The position numbers were made by a program, and so were the translations under genes. Shown in pieces: positions 6,252 to 13,308 of a stretch of DNA of 17,732 nt. The notes beneath the pieces are model-generated. The model searched no databases. It saw only the letters and a list, made by a program, of their open reading frames with translations, and had not been told where the DNA came from. Numbering within the stretch: position 1 is the stretch's first letter; the number at the start of each line of letters is the position of its first letter. The DNA is from Bacillota bacterium (lineage in GTDB: Bacteria > Bacillota > Clostridia > Lachnospirales > Lachnospiraceae): contig JAEWSD010000025.1 of the NCBI GenBank assembly GCA_023398615.1, positions 1 through 17,732 on the forward strand, written 5' to 3'.

Positions 6252-7928
6252 ATGGATTATACGGTTCAGCTTAATACTCTTTGGGTACTGCTTGGTACGG
6301 CGCTGGTATTCTTTATGCGGGCCGGGTTCGCTATGCTGGAAGCCGGTTATACAAGAGCAAAAAATTCAGGGAATATTATTATGAAAAATCTGATGATTTT
6401 TGCCTGCGGTTCGATTGCATACTGGCTGATCGGATATAGACTGATGTTTGGCGTTTCAGAGGGAGAGATTCCAATCCCGGCACATGCCGCATTTAACACG
6501 ATGCTTTGTGCAACTGCCGCGATCATTGTTTCCGGAGCGATGGCCGAAAGAACACAGTGGAAGGTATATCTGATCTATTCGGTGACGATAAGCGCATTCG
6601 TATATCCGGTTGCCGCATCCTGGGTCTGGGGCGGCGGCTGGCTGTCGGCTCTTAGTATGGGGAAGGCGGCCGGTTTTACCGACCAGGCGGGATCTGCGCT
6701 CGTTCACATGACGGGCGGTATTGCCGCGCTGGTCGGTGCCAAAATGTTAGGACCCCGTATCGGAAAATACGGCAAGAACGGTAAAACGAGAGCGATTCCG
6801 GGACACAGCATTACCCTGGGAGCCCTGGGGGTATTCATCTTGTGGTTCGGCTGGTTCGGATTCAACATGGCCTCCAACTATGCGTTATCAAATGCAAAAA
6901 ATTCGTTTGATGTATCGAATGTATTTATGACAACCAATATTGCGGCGGTTGCTTCGACAGCGGTAACCATGATAGTTACGTGGACCCGGTACAAGAAGCC
7001 GGATGTCTTCATGACCTTAAACGGTTCGCTGGCCGGTTTGGTGGCCATTACGGCAGGCTGTTCGGTTATGGACCCGTGGGCGTCCGCGCTTACGGGAGCA
7101 ATTGCCGGAATTCTGGTAGTCATTGGTGTGGAATTCATTGAAAAGGTTTTAAAGATAGATGATCCGGTAGGCGCAATCGGTGTACATGGAATCAGCGGAA
7201 TGTTCGGAGCACTTGCATGCGGGCTTTTTTCACGTGATACGGGCTACTTTACGACAGGAGATCCGGGACAGCTTGCGGTACAGGTAATCGGGGTACTGGC
7301 AATTGCGGCGTGGGTTGGTACGACTATGACCATTTTATTTGTGATATTAAAGAAGACAATTGGATTAAGAGTTCCGCTGGAAGAAGAAATCGCCGGGCTC
7401 GATTCGGCGGAAAACGGGCTGCTGAGTATGCATACGGGCTTTCTGCCCTCGTCCGCTGCCTTCCCGGGGGCAGACAGGCCGGAGACGGGAAAGAGCAATG
7501 TTTCGGAGGAGGAAGCGGTGCCCGTTCAGTTTAAAACATATAATCATCCGGCTATGTCGGAAGCCAAGCTGACCAAGGTCGAGATTCTGATGAAACAGTC
7601 CAAATTTGAAGCCTTAAAGCTGGCAATGAATGCCATAGGCGTAACCGGCATGACGGTGACGCAGGTATTGGGCTGCGGTATGCAAAAGGGTGCGACGGAA
7701 TATTACCGCGGGGTAACGCTCGATGAGGAAATGATGCTGCTGCCTAAAATAAAGGTGGAGATCGTAATCGCAAAAGTTCCGGTATCAGAGGTTGTTAAAG
7801 CTGCAAAGAGGGTACTATACTCAGGGCATATCGGAGACGGTAAGATCTTTATCTATGATGTGGAAAACGTAGTTAAGGTACGTACCGGTGAAGAAGGTTA
7901 TAATGCTCTTCAGGGAGTGGATGAATAG
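6252..7928 (+). CDS. amt: Ammonium channel (Amt) fused to a C-terminal P-II signalling domain
   Basis: A single 558-aa frame with two domains. Residues 1-385 are an Amt/MEP/Rh ammonium channel with eleven expected membrane segments. The pore twin histidines are present (His152 in SALVHMTGG, His312 in GVHGISG), as are the Asp144 position in FTDQAG and the FGWFGFN segment. The cytoplasmic tail LRVPLEEEIAGLD matches the usual Amt C-terminus that P-II contacts. A variable linker (about 386-438) leads to a P-II domain (439-553) with TVTQVLGCGMQKG, TEYYRG, LPKIKVEIV and the ATP-binding GHIGDGKIF and VRTGEEG. The T-loop is about two residues longer than in E. coli GlnB and has no Tyr at the uridylylation position (VTLDEEMM follows YRG). 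ATG 6252 follows AGGAGG, 19 nt after the AEC gene. Confidence 0.95.
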   Translation: MDYTVQLNTLWVLLGTALVFFMRAGFAMLEAGYTRAKNSGNIIMKNLMIFACGSIAYWLIGYRLMFGVSEGEIPIPAHAAFNTMLCATAAIIVSGAMAERTQWKVYLIYSVTISAFVYPVAASWVWGGGWLSALSMGKAAGFTDQAGSALVHMTGGIAALVGAKMLGPRIGKYGKNGKTRAIPGHSITLGALGVFILWFGWFGFNMASNYALSNAKNSFDVSNVFMTTNIAAVASTAVTMIVTWTRYKKPDVFMTLNGSLAGLVAITAGCSVMDPWASALTGAIAGILVVIGVEFIEKVLKIDDPVGAIGVHGISGMFGALACGLFSRDTGYFTTGDPGQLAVQVIGVLAIAAWVGTTMTILFVILKKTIGLRVPLEEEIAGLDSAENGLLSMHTGFLPSSAAFPGADRPETGKSNVSEEEAVPVQFKTYNHPAMSEAKLTKVEILMKQSKFEALKLAMNAIGVTGMTVTQVLGCGMQKGATEYYRGVTLDEEMMLLPKIKVEIVIAKVPVSEVVKAAKRVLYSGHIGDGKIFIYDVENVVKVRTGEEGYNALQGVDE

Positions 7929-7953
7929 CCTCTTCAAAAAAATATAAAAACTA

Positions 7954-7982
7954 TTGACACAGGATAAGAATTGGAATATGAT
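7954..7982 (+). promoter_or_regulatory. SigA-type promoter for the MATE gene
   Basis: TTGACA at 7954-7959 and TATGAT at 7977-7982 are separated by 17 bp, one base from consensus. Transcription would begin near 7989, leaving a leader of about 200 nt before the MATE start codon. Confidence 0.75.
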
Positions 7983-8038
7983 ATAAAAGCATATAATACA
8001 TATATAAATTATATGAATTAATTCTGACTGGATAACCG

Positions 8039-8077
8039 GAGGTTTTGAGTACACGTTTTAGCTCAAAGCCTCTTTTT
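8039..8077 (+). terminator. Intrinsic terminator or attenuator in the MATE leader
   Basis: GAGGTTTTGAG (8039-8049) pairs with CTCAAAGCCTC (8062-8072) as an 11-bp stem with one G-U pair and a 12-nt loop, followed by five T (8073-8077). It lies downstream of the promoter at 7954, so besides ending read-through from the ammonium channel gene it could attenuate MATE transcription. The T-tract also forms the first part of the next hairpin's stem, so the two structures share bases at their junction. Confidence 0.7.
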
Positions 8078-8165
8078 ATCGTATAGGGAAGTTCGTCCTA
8101 TACGATAAAAAGCGCTCCGCTATGGGTGCGCACTCAGCACGCAAAGCTTAAAAAACAAGCTTTGT
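8073..8165 (+). repeat. Structured leader: 15-bp perfect inverted repeat plus a second small hairpin
   Basis: TTTTTATCGTATAGG (8073-8087) and CCTATACGATAAAAA (8097-8111) are perfect inverted repeats around a 9-nt loop. Further on, CAAAGCTT (8142-8149) and AAGCTTTG (8157-8164) form another stem 28 nt before the MATE start codon. The GC-rich stretch between them (8112-8141) contains GTGC/GCAC complementarity. I see no clear known riboswitch aptamer and no leader peptide with a well-placed ribosome binding site. Confidence 0.6.
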
Positions 8166-8192
8166 AAAATCAACCGGCGAGGAGTTGTCATC

Positions 8193-9560
8193 ATGAGTAC
8201 ACAAGCATTAGGTCAGGGAAAAATATACAGACATTTAATAAGATTGGCGTTGCCTGCTATGGTGGCACAACTGGTAAATGCACTTTACAATGTCATCGAC
8301 CGGATTTTTATCGGACACATCCCGGATATTGGCGGAATTGCAATGACAGGGATCGGCATCACGCTTCCGCTCACCATTACCATATCAGCCTTTAGTTCCC
8401 TGATAGGCAAGGGCGGTGCTCCCTTGGCAGGTATCAGCCTTGGTGCCGGGAATAAGGAACGGGCAGAAAAAATTCTGGGCAGCAGTGTCGGAGCCCTGCT
8501 CATCCTCTCCGTTTTATTGACGGCAGGACTGCTGCTATTCAAAAAAGAAATCTTATATGCCTTTGGCGCAAGTGACAGTACCATTCAATACGCGGATGAA
8601 TTTATTACGGTATATGTACTTGGAACCGTATTTGTACTGCTGGCACTCGGGCTGAACAGCTTTATCTCAATACAGGGCAAGGCAAAGATAGCAATGCTTT
8701 CAATTATCATCAGTGCGGCGGCCAATATTATTCTGGATGTATTTTTTATTAATATTTTTCAATGGGGCGTAAGAGGAGCTGCTTTTGCCACGGTGCTTTC
8801 ACAAAGCATAAGTGCCGTTTGGATACTGCATTTTCTTTGTTCAAAAGGAAGCACAATTCAGATCAAACTTGCAAATATAAAGCCGGATATGAAGCTCATC
8901 AAGGGTATTCTTAAGCTTGGGATATCCCCCTTTATCATTGAAAGCACAACAGGATTAATGAATATCATTTTAAATATCCAATTAAGCAAATACGGAGATG
9001 ATATGTACATAGGAGCGTTAACGATCATGACCAGCATCATGCAGCTCGTGTTTATACCGCTGTTTGGCTGTACGCAGGGAGCCCAGCCGATTATCAGCTT
9101 TAATTACGGAGCGGGTAACTATAGAAGGGTTCTGGATACGTTTAAACTGATGATTACCTCGTCCTTTCTGTTCGGCATATTGGCCCTCGGCGGGTTGCTG
9201 CTATATGCAAGGGAAATTGTAGGGATATTCAGCAATGACCCGGAGCTGGTTGCACTAACTGCGGATAAGATGCCGATATATTTTGCGGGGCTTTGGGCGA
9301 TCTCACTTCATGTATCCTGCCAGACCGTATTCTTAGCTGTGGGGCAGGCGAAGATATCGATTTTCCTTGTCATTTTCAGAAAGATCATCGTAGCCCTTCC
9401 GTTTATCTTCCTTCTTCCGCTATTTATGCAGGTGGACGGTATCTATTTTGCCACGGCAATCGGTGACATGGCTGCGGGAGTGATGACTTCCTGCATCTTC
9501 CTGTTCCAAAGAAAAAGGATCATGAATAACGAAAAGAGAAATAAAATATTAGCAGGTTAA
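8193..9560 (+). CDS. MATE family multidrug/cation antiporter
   Basis: Polytopic inner-membrane exporter of 455 aa, the usual MATE length, with twelve hydrophobic segments in two related MatE halves. The N-terminus LIRLALPAMVAQLVNALYN and the following DRIFIGHIPDIGG are characteristic of the MepA/NorM-like clostridial branch, and the second half shows the repeat-like FIPLFGCTQGAQPIISFNYGAGNYRR. Such proteins export cationic drugs or metabolites in exchange for Na+ or H+; the substrate cannot be predicted. Start ATG 8193 follows GAGGAG. It has its own promoter and a long hairpin-bearing leader, which suggests induced expression through attenuation. No terminator is visible between it and the DeoR gene 61 nt downstream, but a promoter-like -10 lies in that gap. 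Confidence 0.92.
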   Translation: MSTQALGQGKIYRHLIRLALPAMVAQLVNALYNVIDRIFIGHIPDIGGIAMTGIGITLPLTITISAFSSLIGKGGAPLAGISLGAGNKERAEKILGSSVGALLILSVLLTAGLLLFKKEILYAFGASDSTIQYADEFITVYVLGTVFVLLALGLNSFISIQGKAKIAMLSIIISAAANIILDVFFINIFQWGVRGAAFATVLSQSISAVWILHFLCSKGSTIQIKLANIKPDMKLIKGILKLGISPFIIESTTGLMNIILNIQLSKYGDDMYIGALTIMTSIMQLVFIPLFGCTQGAQPIISFNYGAGNYRRVLDTFKLMITSSFLFGILALGGLLLYAREIVGIFSNDPELVALTADKMPIYFAGLWAISLHVSCQTVFLAVGQAKISIFLVIFRKIIVALPFIFLLPLFMQVDGIYFATAIGDMAAGVMTSCIFLFQRKRIMNNEKRNKILAG

Positions 9561-9593
9561 TGATTTGGTATGGCACATTAACAAAAAATAGAA

Positions 9594-9599
9594 TATAAT
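9594..9599 (+). promoter_or_regulatory. Possible -10 element for the DeoR-type regulator gene
   Basis: A perfect TATAAT sits 22 nt before the start codon. The hexamer 17 bp upstream (TGGCAC, 9571-9576) is a poor -35 match, so the promoter would be weak or activator dependent, or the gene may be read from the MATE promoter. Confidence 0.4.
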
Positions 9600-9621
9600 T
9601 TTCTTCAGGGAGGCGATAAGG

Positions 9622-10368
9622 TTGCTGAAAGAGGAAAGACAGCAATATATATTGAATGAACTTTATAAAAACGGAAAGGTTGTTGTCAAAGACCTTTGCA
9701 TTCAGTTTAAAACATCCAGGGATACCATCCGAAGAGACCTGACCGAGTTGGAGAATCAGGGGGTCTTAAAGCGTGTATTCGGCGGGGCGGTCCCTTATAA
9801 GCTGCCCGTTCCTAATATTGACGCGCGTAGCCAGGTTCAAAGAAATGAGAAATATACCATTGCAAAGAAAGCGCTTGCTTTTATCAAAAAGGACAGTATG
9901 ATTGCAATCGACGGAGGAAGCACGAATCTGATGCTGGTTTCCCTGCTGCCGCTTGCCGTATCGCTTCGTGTGGTGACCAACAGCTTTCCCGTGGCAAATG
10001 AATTGCGGAAAAGACCAAATGTCGATGTGATTTTTATCGGAGGCAGATGTGATAAAGGGTCGCAGACGACGGTAGGGGATATCGCATTGATGCAGCTGCA
10101 GAACTATCATTTCGACCAATGCTATATCGGTGTATTTGCAATGGATTCAAAGAACGGCATCACGATACCTTCGCCCTATGAAGCAGAGGCCGGAGTGAAA
10201 CAAAAATTTATCGAATGCAGTGAGGAAGTCATTGCGATGTGTGCGACGGATAAACTTGAAAAAACGGCAAATTACAGGATTTGTTCGCTTGATGCAATCA
10301 GTAAGATTATTTGTGAAAGCACGGTGGATGAAAAACTGAACAGAAAATATGGAAATAAAATCATATAG
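9622..10368 (+). CDS. DeoR family transcriptional regulator
   Basis: 248-aa sugar-responsive repressor of usual length. Residues 1-58 form the DeoR winged helix-turn-helix (ERQQYILNELYKNGKVVVKDL, then TSRDTIRRDLTELENQG and LKRVFGGAV). From about 75 the DeoRC effector domain follows, related to ribose-5-phosphate isomerase, with MIAIDGGSTNLMLVSLL and VTNSFPVANEL, where phosphorylated sugars bind in characterised members. The start is TTG 9622, 8 nt after GGAGG (9609-9613); the protein begins MLKEERQQ, as expected for the family. It precedes a sugar-type dehydrogenase, an isomerase and a hydrolase on the same strand and is their likely repressor. Its transcript should end in the hairpin repeat at 10381-10500. 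Confidence 0.93.
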   Translation: MLKEERQQYILNELYKNGKVVVKDLCIQFKTSRDTIRRDLTELENQGVLKRVFGGAVPYKLPVPNIDARSQVQRNEKYTIAKKALAFIKKDSMIAIDGGSTNLMLVSLLPLAVSLRVVTNSFPVANELRKRPNVDVIFIGGRCDKGSQTTVGDIALMQLQNYHFDQCYIGVFAMDSKNGITIPSPYEAEAGVKQKFIECSEEVIAMCATDKLEKTANYRICSLDAISKIICESTVDEKLNRKYGNKII

Positions 10369-10380
10369 CGCACTAATACC

Positions 10381-10500
10381 GGAGCTGCTGCAAAAACTCA
10401 TAACTATTATGATCCTGTAAATGAATTGTTCCTAAATATTTCGAGAAAATTTAGGAACAATTCAAAGAGGTTCACTAATGATGAGTTTTGCAGCAGCTCC
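10381..10500. repeat. Palindromic hairpin repeat, long copy (120 bp), likely also a terminator
   Basis: The outer arms are GGAGCTGCTGCAAAA at both ends in opposite orientation (10381-10395 and 10486-10500). A nested perfect 15-bp inverted repeat GAATTGTTCCTAAAT occupies 10423-10437 and 10449-10463. The left 41 bases match the left of the 80-bp element at 130-209 almost base for base, but this copy carries the extra internal hairpin. It starts 12 nt after the DeoR stop codon and is followed by a T-rich run (10501-10512), so it can act as a terminator in the + direction. Confidence 0.8.
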
Positions 10501-10515
10501 TTATTTTTCTTTAAA

Positions 10516-10556
10516 TACGCATAAAACAGCATATTATCGTGATGTAAAATGCGTGA
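10516..10556. promoter_or_regulatory. Spaced inverted repeat, possible operator upstream of the oxidoreductase operon
   Basis: ACGCATAAAACAGCA (from 10517) and, on the opposite strand reading back from 10554, ACGCATTTTACATCA agree at most positions, with perfect ACGCAT/ATGCGT ends. The pair lies just upstream of an extended -10 motif (TGC TAAAAT, 10562-10570). A DeoR-type repressor site is a natural guess, as the regulator is encoded next door. Confidence 0.3.
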
Positions 10557-10561
10557 ATAGG

Positions 10562-10570
10562 TGCTAAAAT
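10562..10570 (+). promoter_or_regulatory. Extended -10 promoter motif for the oxidoreductase operon
   Basis: TGC followed directly by TAAAAT matches an extended -10. There is no good -35 at 17 bp. Transcription would start near 10577, downstream of the alternative ATG 10569 and upstream of ATG 10596, which favours the latter as translation start. Confidence 0.4.
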
Positions 10571-10595
10571 GGTCTTGAAAGGTAAGGTGACCATT

Positions 10596-11684
10596 ATGAA
10601 TGTGAATGTAAAGAAAGAAAACAGATGTTTAAAGGTTGGCATTCTGGGCTGCGGAACCATTTGCCAGGCCGCACATTTTGAGTCTGCGGTAAAAGCGGGA
10701 AATGTGGAATTGGTTGCAATTTGTGATGTAGCGAAGGATTTGCTTACTAAAATGGCGGTGGTATATTCGCCGAAGAGAGTTTATACGGATTATTCCGAGC
10801 TGTTAAAGGATCCGGAAATTGAGGCGGTTATTATCGGTATCGGTGACCAGTTTCATGCCGCGTGTGTGAAACAGGCGCTATTGGCCGGTAAACATGTGCT
10901 GGTAGAGAAGCCCTTGGGGGTAAATCTTGAGGAATGTGAGGAACTTAAGGATATTGCCCGGGAAAAAGGACTCATTGTACAGGTCGGTAATATGAAACGT
11001 TTTGACGGCGGCTTGCAGTTTGCCAGAGCTTTTATCCGGGAAGAAATCGGTGACGTAACCACCTTTAAGGCATGGTATTGCGACAGTACGGGCCGCTACC
11101 GGGTATGCGATAATGTTATGCCTCCGATCTTTTCCAGCCCGGACATGAAGAAACCGGCGGGCAATCCGAAAGCGGACATGGAAAGGTACTATCTCCTGGG
11201 GCACGCAAGTCATTTGTTTGACACGGCAAGGTATCTGATGGGAAATATCATCAGTGTGGAAACAAAACATGTGGTGAAAGGGAATATGTATTCCTGGCTG
11301 ATCGCATGTGATTTTGAAAACGGTGCAATTGGGAACCTGGATCTGACGGTTGCGGTGCGTGCCGATTGGCATGAGGGGCTTCAGATATACGGAACGAATG
11401 GCACAGTTTTTGCAAAGCTGTATAATCCCTGGATTTTCAGGACCGCAGAGGTCGAATGCTGCAATGAGACCACAAGAGAGATTAAAAAACCATATGAACC
11501 GGACGGACATTTTTACCGCCGTCAGTTGGAAAGCTTTGCGGAAGTGATTTTAGACGGAAAGGAACAGGGCGGCGCGGGCCTGGACGACGGTATCGCTGCG
11601 CTCCGTGCCATTATTGCGGCCTATGAATCCTTTCAGAATAACGGGCGGAAAACTTATTTGAAGGATATGAAGGGGGGAATCTGA
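10596..11684 (+). CDS. Gfo/Idh/MocA family oxidoreductase
   Basis: NAD(P)-dependent sugar or polyol dehydrogenase, 362 aa from ATG 10596. The Rossmann N-terminus is KVGILGCGTICQAAHF (about 13-28), and the diagnostic EKP motif lies in HVLVEKPLGVN (Glu104-Lys105-Pro106). The C-terminal alpha/beta domain carries LLGHASHLFDTARYLMG, corresponding to the substrate-binding GxHxxD segment of the family, and ends with a usual DGIAALRAIIAAYES. The chosen start has AAGGTGA upstream; an in-frame ATG at 10569 would add nine residues but overlaps the -10 motif. The next gene begins directly after the stop. Family members oxidise inositols, glucose derivatives or amino sugars; with an epimerase/isomerase-like partner, a polyol or sugar-acid substrate is plausible. 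Confidence 0.92.
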   Translation: MNVNVKKENRCLKVGILGCGTICQAAHFESAVKAGNVELVAICDVAKDLLTKMAVVYSPKRVYTDYSELLKDPEIEAVIIGIGDQFHAACVKQALLAGKHVLVEKPLGVNLEECEELKDIAREKGLIVQVGNMKRFDGGLQFARAFIREEIGDVTTFKAWYCDSTGRYRVCDNVMPPIFSSPDMKKPAGNPKADMERYYLLGHASHLFDTARYLMGNIISVETKHVVKGNMYSWLIACDFENGAIGNLDLTVAVRADWHEGLQIYGTNGTVFAKLYNPWIFRTAEVECCNETTREIKKPYEPDGHFYRRQLESFAEVILDGKEQGGAGLDDGIAALRAIIAAYESFQNNGRKTYLKDMKGGI

Positions 11685-12527
11685 ATGCAGCTTGGTATCT
11701 TTTCAAAAACGTTTGAAGGTAATTTAGAGACGGCTTTCCGGAAAATGAACGCACTGGGGATATATCACACCCAATTCAATCTTGCTTCGGCAGGACTTGA
11801 AACCATGCCGGACCATATTGATGAAACAGCGTTAGAAAGGATAAAAGACACGGCAAATATGTATCGGATCACCCTGGATGCCCTGTCCGGCACATTTAAT
11901 ATGATCGATCCGGATTTACGGAGCAGGGAAGACGGAATCAGGCGGTTCGGAATACTAAGTGAAATTGCGTCGATACTTGAAATTCCGGTCGTTACCCTGT
12001 GCACAGGTTCAAAGAATCCGCAGAGTAAATGGAAATGGGATGAGAAAAACCTCAGTGATGAGGCCTGGAACGATTTGCTGAAAACGACAGAGAGCCTTTT
12101 AACATTTGCAGCTAAGAACAATATTATTCTCGGAGTAGAAACCGAGGCAAGCAATATCATTAATACACCTCAAAGGGCCAGGAGATATCTGGATCATTTT
12201 AAGAGCAGGCACTTAAAGATTATCATGGACGGCGCGAATCTGTTTCTGCCTTTCCAGGTCAGAAATATGGAAGCCGTGCTGAGTGAGGCCTTTGAACTGC
12301 TGGGCGGAGATATCGTGCTGGCACATGCAAAGGATATCTCGTTTGGCAGCGAGCTGGAGTTTGTCGCCGCCGGTGAAGGCGTACTGGATTTCGGAACCTA
12401 TATCCGGCTGCTTGGAAAATACGGCTATCGGGGAGCATTGATCATGCATGGGTTATCAGAACAGCAGATTCTGGGCAGCATGGAATATTTGAAAGGAAAA
12501 TTAAGAGATGTCGGAATTTATTCATAA
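11685..12527 (+). CDS. Sugar phosphate isomerase/epimerase (xylose-isomerase-like TIM barrel)
   Basis: 280-aa AP_endonuc_2-type TIM barrel as in IolE, IolI and D-tagatose/allulose 3-epimerase relatives. Likely metal ligands are Glu152 (LGVETEAS), Asp182 (IIMDGANLF), His214 (VLAHAKD) and probably Glu259 near the C-terminus (HGLSEQQ). Phosphate or sugar specificity cannot be seen. ATG 11685 directly follows the TGA of the oxidoreductase gene, with AAGGGGGG upstream, and the gene overlaps the next by 20 nt, so the three genes are one translational unit. The pairing of a Gfo/Idh/MocA dehydrogenase with such an isomerase is typical of inositol-like or rare-sugar catabolism, but this copy could equally be an epimerase or dehydratase. 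Confidence 0.9.
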   Translation: MQLGIFSKTFEGNLETAFRKMNALGIYHTQFNLASAGLETMPDHIDETALERIKDTANMYRITLDALSGTFNMIDPDLRSREDGIRRFGILSEIASILEIPVVTLCTGSKNPQSKWKWDEKNLSDEAWNDLLKTTESLLTFAAKNNIILGVETEASNIINTPQRARRYLDHFKSRHLKIIMDGANLFLPFQVRNMEAVLSEAFELLGGDIVLAHAKDISFGSELEFVAAGEGVLDFGTYIRLLGKYGYRGALIMHGLSEQQILGSMEYLKGKLRDVGIYS

Positions 12528-13302
12528 TAATATAAGACTGCACTATGAGACGACAGGAAAAGGAATTCCTCTCTTCTTCCTGCACGGACTGGGCGGAAGT
12601 ATTGAACAGGTCAGAAATACCTATATACCGATAGAGGGCGTAAAGCTTATCGCGTTAGACCAGCAGGGACATGGAGAAAGTGAGGTAGATTGGGATACCT
12701 ATCATTTTCGGACCCTGGCCGAAGATGTGATAGCACTGGCCGATTATTTGAAGATAGATCAGTTTTATCTGGCGGGCATCTCTATGGGCGCCGCCGTAAG
12801 CGTCAATCTTGCGGTCAGCCATCCGGACAGGTTAAAAGGTTTGCTGCTCATACGGAATGCCTGGACGGACAAGCCGATGGAAAAAAACATTCAGAGGCTG
12901 TTTGCGGAATGTGCGAAGTGCTTGAAAAAGGGGAACCTGTCGGATTATAAGAAAACCAAAGGCTATGCATTCCTATCCGGAATATCGGACTATACGACGC
13001 AGGCCTTTTGCGGATATTTTACGGAGAAAGCCTCGCTGAGGAATTACCGGAAGTTTCTCGTGCTGCCGGCATTGGCACCGATAGAGAGTCCTGCCGTTTT
13101 GTCCAAGGTGAACCTACCGGCCATTGTGCTGGCGAACCGTTCCGACCTGGTTCATCCCTTTGAATACGGGACCTATTACCAGAAGCATATACCCGGAGCA
13201 AAGCTGTATGAAATTGCAAGCAAGGATGCGGACAAAGCCCTGCACAAAGCTGCGATAAACAAATATATATCGGAATTGCTGCAGCCCGCTGCGACGGCAT
13301 AA
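12508..13302 (+). CDS. Alpha/beta hydrolase
   Basis: 264-aa soluble alpha/beta-hydrolase fold protein without signal peptide. The oxyanion region is FFLHGLGGS, the nucleophile elbow is GISMG with Ser92, the acid is probably Asp213 (ANRSDLVHPF) and the base His246 (KALHKAA), so the triad is complete. DQQGHGES after strand 4 is typical of the 3-oxoadipate enol-lactonase/esterase branch. It starts inside the isomerase gene (20-nt overlap) and so is co-translated with it. A lactonase or esterase that opens the product of the neighbouring sugar dehydrogenase is a sensible inference, as sugar dehydrogenases of this type yield lactones, but an acyl-esterase is not excluded. It converges on the GntR gene with only 6 nt between and no visible terminator. 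Confidence 0.9.
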   Translation: MSEFIHNNIRLHYETTGKGIPLFFLHGLGGSIEQVRNTYIPIEGVKLIALDQQGHGESEVDWDTYHFRTLAEDVIALADYLKIDQFYLAGISMGAAVSVNLAVSHPDRLKGLLLIRNAWTDKPMEKNIQRLFAECAKCLKKGNLSDYKKTKGYAFLSGISDYTTQAFCGYFTEKASLRNYRKFLVLPALAPIESPAVLSKVNLPAIVLANRSDLVHPFEYGTYYQKHIPGAKLYEIASKDADKALHKAAINKYISELLQPAATA

Positions 13303-13308
13303 AAATCA

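Noticed and set aside
8125..8154. Nine-codon ORF MGAHSARKA in the MATE leader
   Set aside because: No ribosome binding site at proper distance; the sequence is explained better as part of the structured leader.
10878..11510. 210-aa open frame on the minus strand opposite the oxidoreductase gene
   Set aside because: It mirrors a well-supported gene, has no recognisable motif and no ribosome binding site that I could see; read as an antisense shadow.
12690..12950. 86-aa open frame inside the alpha/beta hydrolase gene
   Set aside because: Frame-shifted reading of a gene whose catalytic triad is intact in the main frame.
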